Source of the DNA: Antedon bifida
Taxonomy: Eukaryota > Echinodermata > Crinoidea > Comatulida > Antedonidae
NCBI GenBank assembly: GCA_963402885.1
Contig: OY727096.1
Coordinates: forward strand, 22,053,820 to 22,117,819
Reading direction: 5' to 3'
Length of the DNA stretch: 64,000 bases
The position numbers and the translations under genes were made by a program. The notes below the pieces were generated by a model. The model was not told the DNA's origin and did no database searches. It saw nothing but the letters and a program-made list of their open reading frames with translations. Shown here one piece after another: positions 48,901-60,900 of the stretch (its first letter is position 1; every line of letters begins with the position of its first letter).

Positions 48901-51900
48901 TGTCATAATAGAACAATAATACGCTCCTGAAGAGCATTAATTTCAAATAATTTTTCGACAAACTTACGTATTGTACAGAATTCGCCAGTGAAACATTCTG
49001 TGCATTCACACGTGTAGTCATAGCAACCACCCCCAACAACTTGTCGGCAGACTCCTCCATTTTCACAAAGGTGAAGAGAACATGCATCAATTGCTAAAAA
49101 AATTAAATCGTACACATTATTATGTTAAATAGAGTTTCAAATCAGATTTAAATAGATTGGGGAACAAATGTTTACATTTAATTGGATAAAGTTATCATAG
49201 TTACCTTGTTCACAAAATTGCCCATTGAAACATCCGTCACAACCACAGGCAAAGGTATTACAAGTAGAGGATCCCTGGAAGCATGTTCCGCCATTTAGAC
49301 ATGGATTTGAGTCACACGCATTGGGCACTGTAAAAGAAATAAGACAATAGTATATACGCATTATTGATAATACAGGCATACATAGCATGTCGTCTTCATT
49401 GACATGAGATAACCTGTTCCTAGGTCAAACAAATCAAAAGTGTTTTGTCTTATTTTTGGAATGTTTTCTGTCTTATTTGCTGTTATGATAATTGTTATTT
49501 ATTTATATATATGAATTGTAATTATCCAATCCTTTTTTTTTTACTATATTGATTTCAATAAAGATTATTTGAATTGAAAAGTTCCATAACATAGTACAGT
49601 ATACAGAGATTTGCTTAACTTTTGTAATGGATTAACCTTACAGTAGAGTACTTACAAACACCGCAGAGTTCACCAGTATAGCATCCACTACATATACAAC
49701 TGAATCCATTACACTCAGTGGGTGATGGCACGCAGACTGCTTCATTTCCACAGGGATTTGGTTCGCATGGTCTCGCATCTACAATGAAAACATTTTTTCA
49801 ACTTTATTTTATATACAATATTTTATCCTAGGTATTTACTATATACAGTAAATTTATTTACTACACAAATACTGTGTGTTAATCCTAAGCATTTAGTTTA
49901 CATATACAGTATTATACTTTCACATATTTACTCAAATATTTGAGACTTACATTCTTCACAGGTTACTCCTTGCCAGCATCCAGCACATTGACACTGGAAC
50001 TCAGTACATGAACCACCAAGAGAGGAGCATGTGGCACCATTCTTACAAGGAAGACCAGAACATGGATCTTGTACTATAAGATTAAATAAAATAAATCATC
50101 ATGCTACAATTGTTTTTCATTCAAATAAAAGAAAATATTTATAATCTTGTTCTTCCCACTCTACATTCTACAACCACCTTTCCTACATCCCAGCCATTCC
50201 TCATTTAACCCACATACACTAAATTTAATACTTACATATGTTGCAGTTTGGCCCCTGCCAGCATCCTATACAAGAACATGTGTAACTTTCACACATAGCA
50301 ACAGATGTGACACATGCTCCTCCATTCAAACAAGGATCATTGGCACAACCTCCAACATCTGAAGTACAAAGAATACAGATAAATACACCACTCAATAGCT
50401 ATAGTCACTGTTCAATAATTCATTCATATGGGATTGTCTGTTGTTCATCTCTGTTGATTAGTGTTTAATATATCATTATACTTTTTAACAATTATTTGCA
50501 TTACTCTATGTATGATGTATACATTTTTAAAGACATATTTGTATTGCATATACTATTGTTTTGCTCAATTTGATGTTATAACTTCTCTTTATGTTCAACT
50601 ACTATGTTTAACATTTTTCCTTCTGGTTTTATTATTAAGTCAGCCTAAACAATTTCTAACAATTTTATTAAAGTTTACCAAAAATACAAACTAGTGTATA
50701 CTCACAGTTTTCACAGCTAAGTCCTTCATAACAAGGTGGGCAAGTGCAAATATATGAATTACAAAGGTTGGTACAAGTACCACCTGCCTGGCATGGGTTA
50801 CTGGTACAAACATCAACAGCTAGAACCAAACAAATTATTGTATATCAAGAATTAAATTTGTTTTAAATATTTATATTGCATGTTTTTATGTGACTCTGGT
50901 TAATAAATAAAATCAATCAATAAATTAAGAACACAGTTTGTAGAACAAAAGAAAAATCTTACGTGTTTCACAGGTCGGACCTCCCCAGCATGGCTGACAT
51001 TCACAAATAAAATTTGGACAATTACTAATACATAATCCGCCATTTTTGCAAGTTTCCGCAGTACAAACATCAACGACTAAAATATATGAATGAAGTTTAC
51101 TGTTATAATCACTCTAAAAGTTGTAATCAATTATCATCATCAATGCAATCAGTATCATAATCACATTTAACTCTGTTAAATAACTATGATAATGAAACGT
51201 ACATGCCTACAGTTATATACTGATAAAATGATAATAAAATGATCAACATAAATTGAAGCATTAGTTTTCTTATTTATTTTTAAATTCAGAACAAGGGAGC
51301 ATTTCCCCTGCTGTGAACCCTCCTCTGTTTCTACCAGTAGATAGAAATAAAATAATATTTTCTTACCTTCTTCACAGTATGTACCCATGCTGCATCCATC
51401 ACATGTACAAGTGATACTGTTACACAAGCTATTCTGAGAACAACTTCCAGCATTTCGACAAAGGTTGTTAGATACACAAAGATCAATTCCTTTATAAAGA
51501 GAAAAAAGCAAAAAAAGTAGCTATCAAACTTAATAAAAACTATAATGGAAAATAGTAATTCATAATCTAAAGCTCTGTATACGTTATCAAACTTTTTTTG
51601 ATGATAATTCTGGGTTGTCTTACTTTGTTCACAATTGTTGCCAGTGTAACAAGGAGGACATGAGCAGGTCTGAGTGGTACAAGATGTCTGGATACATGTA
51701 CCACCAAACTGACAGGGACTAGTAAAGCATGGATCTTGCACTGAAAAATAACAAAAATCAATGTATACATAGGAAGCAATGACTAGTTAGTAGTAATTTT
51801 TATGTTTACACAAACAATTAATTGCTTATTAAGTATGTAAATTCACCATATCATCGACTGGAGCTAGAATCCACCAAAACTGTGTCTAGAGATTGAATGA

Positions 51901-54900
51901 GGAAGCGTGTCCCAATTAAAATGACGTAACTAATTCCTTCCTAGGTTGCAGTAAATCGAATACTACCTAATGAACAGATATTAGGTACATATACCATTCA
52001 CAAATTAAAAAAATACTTACAGATATCGCATACATTCCCTGTAAAACAGCCGTCACAGAAGCATTGATACTGTGTACAGTCACCGATTACAGGCTGACAA
52101 GCGCCACCATTCTGGCATGGATTGTTGTCACATGGGTTAATTGCTAAAAAAAAAAAAAATTTTACAAAAATATTTTGTATTTTTATTATGCCTTTATATA
52201 TACTTATGTTATCAATTGTAAATTTGTTATTGTGTAAACATAGCATTCAGTCTGGCCATGATTTATAATTTGAAATGTGGATTTTTATTACTGAAATAAA
52301 ATTGAAATTATTTATTATTATCTCTGAAAATGGTAAAATTAGCAATTTAGAGTTGCACACTGGAACTTACGTGTAGTACATGTCTCTCCAGTAAAACAAT
52401 TTTGGCATTGGCAAGTATAGCGTGTGCAAGAATCTGTTAGTTGGTAACAGGTTCCTCCATTTTGACATGGGTTAGTCTCACATTGATTTGTGCCTGAAAA
52501 TATACAAAGTTTGTTAAAACACCGACAAAAAAAGAAAATATTCCAAAAGTTGAATATATATTTTTCAATAGATACTACATAAAGTTTTTCACACTTGAAG
52601 AAAGTGTTTTCTAATATTTTTGTTTGGCTCCATACTGGATTTAACCGTTTGGTTACTCATTTTGTATCTCAATTAAGCCAATTAGCATTTAGATGTATAC
52701 AACCAGAGTCACTCTTCCCTGATACAACAAAGCTACTTATAATGTGTATGTAATTCAGTAGAGAGCATATTTGTTTAACTTACGTATATCACAGAGGCCA
52801 CCTGAATAGCATTCGGGACAAACACAGTTGAAGGCATAACAATCAACACTGCTTCCCACACATGCTCCACCATTAAAACAAGGACTGGTATCACATGGGT
52901 TAATTTCTAAATAAAAAACATATTAGCATTTTAAAAAGAAATCATTAATATAACAAATATTGCTTATAACAGTATCGTTTACATTCAATATCAAATATAC
53001 TACAAAATGATTTGATAGATAGATAGTACTGTAGGGTTTCATTGAATGCTTAATACTTAAGATTAATTTTCCATCTAAAATAAAAGTTGTTAGTTAGTAG
53101 CAGAGCTGTAGCTTGGTGGTTAACATGCTTGAGTTCAATCCTGACCTAGTGTGAGGGTTTAAATTCATCAACTCTTTTTAAACTATTTTTACTCTACTAC
53201 AGTCTACTCAAACTGAGACTTTATAAGCACAAAAAGATTATCCATCCTGTAATTGGCAAGTTTCTCGTTGTTGGATGGCAAACTTTCAAGCAAGTACGGT
53301 ACCTGTTTGGCAAACATCTCCAATGTGACAATTAACACATTCACAGCGATATTCCAAACAAGATACAGGCACACACAAACCACCATTTGTACAAGGACTT
53401 GATGAACAGGGGTCCAATTCTGAAAAAAAAACAACAAAAAAAGATTAATAATGCTTGACTTCATGCAGCTATATTGTGTGCTCCCCTTGACCTGTGATTA
53501 CATTGGAGTTGACTCTAAGTTAACTATATAACCTCTTTGGAAGTTGTATATGTTTGAGGGATTTCAGATAATGGTATAGCACAGCAATTGGATTGAGTTT
53601 CTTTTAGAACATACCCATTTCACAGAACTCTCCCTCGTAGCATTGTGAACAAATACATTGAGTTTCAACACATGAATTCTCTGCTGCTTCACAGAATCCA
53701 TTGTTTTGACAAGGATTTGGATCACACGGATTCAACTCTAAAAAAGCAAAAGATAAAAAAAACAAAAATAAAGCAAATGAGAAACATATGAAGTAATCAC
53801 TTTGTAGTTAAACACCAGTACCGTATCTGATGTTCTATTTTAAAATGGTATTCACCCTAATAAAAGAATTTTACCTATAAAAAAGTAAAGCAACAGTAAA
53901 AATACAGATTTGTTTTGTTTGAAGTTTGAACCCATGTATAACTTTTGTCACCATTATCTGATTTCATTGATTTGACAGTTTTCACCTTAATCTTACCCTA
54001 AAGCTCTGTCTACTCTATCAAACTTTGTGACAAAAAAATGTGATATGCCCATACATGGACTACACTTGGGCACATCATACTTTTTTTGTCAAACTAATTT
54101 GATAGTGTAAACAGAGCTTTAGTATTTGAACCCAGTACTCAATTGGTTGTCAGGAATCATAGTCAGTAAGCTACTTACGTATTTGACAGTTTGTTCCTCC
54201 AAAGCATGCATGGCATAAGCAGGTGAAGTCTAAGCAGTCATCAGACACAACACACGTTCCTTCATTTATACATGGGTCATTCTCGCAAGGATTAATAGCT
54301 AAAAAAGGTAATTCAATTTTATTAGGCTCATTATGATTACTTTAATCTAATATTCAACATTGTATACTAAAATCATAAAGATATGGTACTCACGAGTCTC
54401 ACAGTCTGGTCCACTCCAACACGACGTGCACATACATGTGTGGTAGGTACAAAAGTCCTCACAAGTACCACCATTTATACACGAGTTAATTCCACAAGAC
54501 GATAAGCCTAAAAAAATGTTACTCAATTGAATCACTGTTGTTATAATTAAAAGATTTGTAAGATCAAAGTTTTTAATCAATTATGCATAACAGCGCTGAA
54601 TATGACACTGCAATTAACATAGATAAATTACTGCATTAATTGCTGTAGAATGTACTTACGTATTGAGCAGTCATCTCCGGTGAAGCAAGTGCCACATATA
54701 CAAGAGACTTGTGGGCAATTACTTTGACATATTCCACCATTTTTACATGTTTCTGATGTACAATAATCTATCACTAAAAATAAAACAATAATAGTAGTAA
54801 AACACCAGATTATAATGTTAGAGCATACAAAGTATAACTCCTATTAAAAAGACCTCGGGACCCAGCGAAGTGTCCCTGAATAGGGGTTAACTGTAGTGTT

Positions 54901-57900
54901 AAAACATTTATTTCTGTTTCACAAGAAAGTGTCCCCTTAATAAGGGTGTCCTCTGTATAGGGGTGTCCCAAAGAAGAGGTTCTACTGTATGAGGGTAACT
55001 TACACTGATCACAATATCGTCCTGTAAAGCATTCTGTACAGAGACAAGAAGTAAGAACACAGCTCGGATCTTGCACACACTGTCCACCATTTTGACACAA
55101 ATTCTGTGTTGCACACAAGTCAGTTGCTACAAAATAAAAATGTTATCCATTAATGTTTACAAATAAAGATTTTTGTTACATAATTTTAAATTTCTAAACA
55201 CAGTGAGCATAATATTTTCAAGAAGGCTACAGTATGGGCTTCTTCTAATGTTCTCCATAAATATAAATTTAATTTTACCTACCAAATCTCTAAAACTGCT
55301 AAGATAAAATATAATTAGCCATGTAAAGAAGAATAGAGTACAGGCCTTATAGATTTTACAATGTATATGGTGATGCGTTATTCTACTTACGAGTTTCACA
55401 TTGAGCACCCTCATAACATGCTGGACATGAACAGGTGTATTGAGTACATCCATCTGGGCTACAAACTCCACCGTTAAAACATTGGCTTGGATTGCATGGA
55501 TCAAGCACTAAAATAAATTACAATTACTGTATTATATCTTTGGTGTTCTTAATAAAAAAATTAATTGAAGTTAAATAAGAAATATCAAGATTATGTTATT
55601 ACAGTCAACTTAGTTCAGATTTAAATCAGCTACAGTACAGGATACGTTCAGTAAATAATAAAGTATCTCTATAGGTTTCCACTGAATAGGAGTTGACCAA
55701 AGTGCTAAAACATATATATATCCCTCATTGTTTGTTTCTGAACTGGGGTGCTACAAAGGAGGGGTTCTATTTACTGTACTTACATATGTCACATGTTGGT
55801 CCTACATAACATCCAGTGCATGTACAAGTATACTCAGTGCAGGAGTTGTCTGCTGCGTGACAAAATGCTCCATTTTGACAAGGTGTGTTATCACAAGGAT
55901 CTATCACTGAAATGAAAAAAATGATACAAATTCATAGTAGAGCACCTAGAGTAAAGTTATTTAAAGAAAAGATGAGGACCCTACCCTAAAGCTCTGTCTA
56001 CACTATCAAACTGTATGTGACAAAAAGTGTGATAGTGTAGACAGAGCTTAAGGAATGAAGGGTCAAGTATCAAGTATGCTATCATAACATTGAATTCAGT
56101 TAATGTAATAATAATATTGATTTTTTCACACTTACAATTGGCACAGTTATAGCCTTCAAAGCAACCAGTGCAAGTACAGTTGTAGCTTTCACACGTATCC
56201 AAGCCAACACAAGCACCTCCGTTCATGCATGGAAAAGTCTCACACGGATCAATTCCTTAAGAAACAGAAAAAAGGTAAGAAAAAATGTAACGTTATTTTT
56301 CCTTAACTTCTAATATATAAGCCTATTCTAACAAAGTACCAACGTTATATGTTTGTAACATAAAATTTATTTTTAATGATTCAAAATTGTTGTTATGAGA
56401 TATGGGAAAGACAAACTAGAGAATCTTACTGTTCTGGCAAAAAAATCCTTCATAGCAAGCGGGACAAGAACATGTAAAGCTATCACATGTTTGTGGTACA
56501 CGTTGACAGGTACCGCCATTTTGACATAATTGAAACAAGCAAGGTGTAGTGTCTGAGAAAGAAAAAATAAGTAGGTAGGTTACAGTTGGTTGAAGTCGCC
56601 TCATTGAATCATAACAAATATCAGGTATAGCCTGTTTTCCACTTTGTAAATTTAGTTGTGTGAATCCAATGTTTTAACACAGAAACAAACTGCGCTAGGC
56701 TTTCCACTAAAAGAGCAAATAGCTGCTGAGCTCTGATCTGTTGCAAAATTGTTTGCTTTGAATAAATTTAAAAAAAACAGAATTTGTTGCAAAACAGGAT
56801 TTAGAAGATGAAAACACATGTGTATAAGCTGATGCCCTTCGATTCGTGTGAACAAATTCTCTTAGTGGAAAACAGGCTTAAGTCACAAATGGTAGGCATG
56901 CATGCATATTCATTGGGTTAGAGATTGGATAAAATACTTACAGATTTCACATTGGTCGCCACTGTAACACTCAGGGCATGTACACTGAAAGGCTTGGCAG
57001 GAAACTGATGAGGTGGAGCATGTTCCACCAGATAAACATGGCAATGAAAGGCATGGATCTTGGACTGTGGACAGGTTAATTAAAACATATTTTACTTTCT
57101 AGTTCAATACGACATTTATTTTTTATCAATAAAACACAGATACATATTGTCGCACAATTTTAATTATGTATTTTGTGAAACATCAATAAAAGAAGAAAAA
57201 TTCTAGCACTTACATTCTTCACAATTAACACCAGTGTAGCAAACTGGACATGTACACTGGTAATTCTGACAGCCCCTTTCTACACAAAAACCTCCATTTT
57301 CACAAGGGTTAGGCACACATGGTTGAAGCACTGCAAAAAATAAAAGTATCCATATGATGAACAATGTTCTTCATAAAGTATATAAATATTCTCATCAGTT
57401 TAAATTCAAGAATAAGACACAACCAAACAGTGCTCATTTGTTGGGGCTGCTTCTTCTTTGAGAAATGGACTATCTTCTTGAATGTGTACACAAACGAAAT
57501 ATGTACAATGGATCTCCAGTTTCACTGGAAGACTTGTTCTACTAGAACAATGGTCAAGAAGAGAATTGTGCTGATTTTATGCTTATACTTTGCAAGTAAT
57601 CCTTCCTTACCCGCTTACTCAACAATATACCCACTCCACCCTATAAAAAATGATTTTACTTACCATTTTCACAGCGAGTACCACTGTTACAGGTTCCACA
57701 AACACAGAAAAATGATGTACATCCGAATGTCAAACACTGACCATCATTTTGACATGGGTTAGAAAGACATGAATCAGTACCTTAAAATTAATTGTTTATT
57801 AATTATTAATTCATTGCTGTTCCACTGTACTATGTGAACAGTCACAAAAGTTTATATTTAAGTCTTTATCAAGCAAAATATGAAAGAGTTTTTCAATATC

Positions 57901-60900
57901 TAAAAAGTACTGTATATAAAAAAAATGGAGTTTGTTTGGATTATGATAAAACAAAAAAGGGGAAAACTCACTTATCTGGCAATGTTCACCCTCAAAACAT
58001 CCACTACATTGACATGAATATGTGTTGCAGTCATCACTAATTCTACACAGACCATGGTTTACACAAGGACTGTTTTCACATGGATTGATTGCTAAAAAAA
58101 AAAATTCATTCAACTTAATTAATATCAGGTTTGATAGGACCGTTCCATGTATTTTGAGGAATGTGCTCTACTTACGTATTTCACAGTTTACTCCAGTAAA
58201 ACAGCCTTGACAAGCACAAGTATAGGAGTTACAGTTGTTTGTACACATTCCACCATTTTGACAAGGACTGCCTTCACAAGCATCAATAACTAAATAAAAT
58301 CAAAATAAAATCAAATTATCAAACTACCGAAGAAAACTTTCAGGGGCGAATGCAAAAAAAAAACAACTATGATTGAAAAGTTAACGTTTGGCTGGTAGCC
58401 AGGGGCTGTATACTTCCCCCAAAGGCCACCCTCCCTTGTATAAATCCCTGACTTTTTCCAATTTGTAGCACTGCATAGGGTAAACTGCAAGATGAGAGAA
58501 ATGAGGAAAAGTACCTTTATTACAGTTACTACTATTATGGTAAATTAATATATTAAAACATTAAAAAAATAATTTCTAATGTAAGCTACAGCAACTATCC
58601 TGTTGATACTCAGTGGCGTAACACAGAGGCCTCTGAGGCCCTTGGTTCAGAAACCCTAAGTGGCCCAGCAATGCTTTAGATGTTTTCGACGTATTTTAAA
58701 GCCTGTTGCTTCCTCTGGGCTCTGCTCAGGGGCCTCTGTAAGCTCCGGAGCCTCTGTGTTACGCCATTTAGCACTCATAGCCGTTAACTGTATTAAATAG
58801 AGACAAACAAAATATATCATGTAACCTTTACTTAATGATAAGCTTACCAACTTCACAATTTGGTCCACTAAAACAATTTCCACACAAACATCGAGTATTG
58901 GGACATTCATTGACACAAGTACCCATGTTAAGACATGGGGTATTTTCTGCACATAAATCTCGAGCTGTAACAACAATGATGTAATAAAGTTATTGAAAAT
59001 ACAGTATGTGTGTAGAAATTTAATTCCAGAAGATACTAACACCACCATCTAGTTTTTTTTTTATCCTGTATGAAGGTTTTAATGTCACTATTTGTCACTC
59101 AACAATTAAAAGAAGTAATGTATGTCTGTTAAATATTGTTACACGACTCGTTTTTATTATATATCATTTCAGGTGAAATACAGTACATACAAAGATTTAA
59201 AAAGAATATCAGCATTACAAACAACGATTAAATGGCCAACTTTTTTTGTATTATTACATATTTAGGCAAATTGCCAAGGATAACCGTGAGCGAATTCATT
59301 CACTATCATTCTTAAAGGTGCCAATCATGTTCACAACAAGACAAACATATACACAAGATGCTGTACATAAACAAAGTCTTATTACAAGTCTTTGGGAGTG
59401 GAGTTGTAATTTGTCATTAGAACAAATCCCGACATATGACAGGACTTGAACCCAGGACCCTTGAATTGGTAGCCATGCACCATAACCACCAAGCCACAAC
59501 TACTCCACTCCACTTATTTCAAATGGGGTGCATATATTGTAATGTATATTGTACCACAGAGGTGCAATTGATAAATATACACTCTGTTATCAGTCTGTAC
59601 ATCCTATTGTACCAGCATCAGTAGGCCTGCTTGATTAATGCAGGGGTTACATGGGGTCACTCTTACCTGTCTCGCAAAAGTCCCCAGTAAAACAAAAAGG
59701 ACAATCACAATTGATTGATTGACACTCAGTTGTCATGGAACATACAGCGCCATTCTGACAAAGGTTCTGACTCAAGCAAAGATCGACATCTAGAAAAAAA
59801 CAAGTCAAAAACTAAAATGTCAAGACTATCAACATGTCAATATATGGATGGTGATGATGGTAGTGCGGCATTGATGGTTTGATTGATGATGGTGGGTATG
59901 GTGAATGATAATGGAGGTGATGATGATATTCATGCTGATAAACACTGTATTCTATATTATAACATACTCCAGAGTGATGAGATGAGTGTGAAAGGAAACT
60001 GCATGATGCTAACATACGAAAGTTCAACGATGATCGTTTGAAAACGATCAAGTTGAAATGATAACGATAGCGAGTACCTTTTCCTGTATATCGTTAACAT
60101 TTCAATGTTTACGTAGAAGATCGCCGATTATTGTTAACAATAGCGTTGAATAACGTCGACAGGAAAACAGGCTTAAGAATACCAAACATTTTTTCTGTTA
60201 ATTGATATTTTACTCATTTTTAGCCTTCATTGATTTTATATTTGATTGCTAATTGTACATATATGTTGATATTTTTTCTATCTGTAAAAATATATATGCA
60301 TCTCAGCCTTTGACTGCAATGTATGCTTTTTAATACCTTGAATAATAATAATAAAACAAACTTACTGACTGAACAGCTAGGCCCTGTGAAACATGGGTCA
60401 CAAGCACATGTAAACTGTGTACAATCACCAGGCACAGCACGGCATTCACCTGCATCTGAGCAGGGTCCACCTGCACACGGATCATCAACTGCAAAGTAAA
60501 TTTAACATGACATTTTAAAAATAATATTAATAACATATACAACAAACATATAGATTAGAAATAAACTTCAAAAAGATATTCAAAATCATCAACTAGTAAT
60601 CATTATAAAGAATACTAATAACAGAATAAATGAATTATTAAAATAATGATAAAGGATTATACTTACAATTTTCACAGAATGTACCACTGTAACATCCTGG
60701 ACATTGGCATGTAAGGTCAATGCATGACCCAGATGTAGGTTGACATACTCCTTGGTTTTGGCATGGACTTACAGCACATTGGTTTATTCCTGTAGGACAC
60801 AAAGCATACAAATTACAATGAAAAAAAAAACCCAAAACAAAACGTAGCTCTAAGAAAATTGACTAAATTAATTCTTACTTGATGCGCATGTAATACCCTC

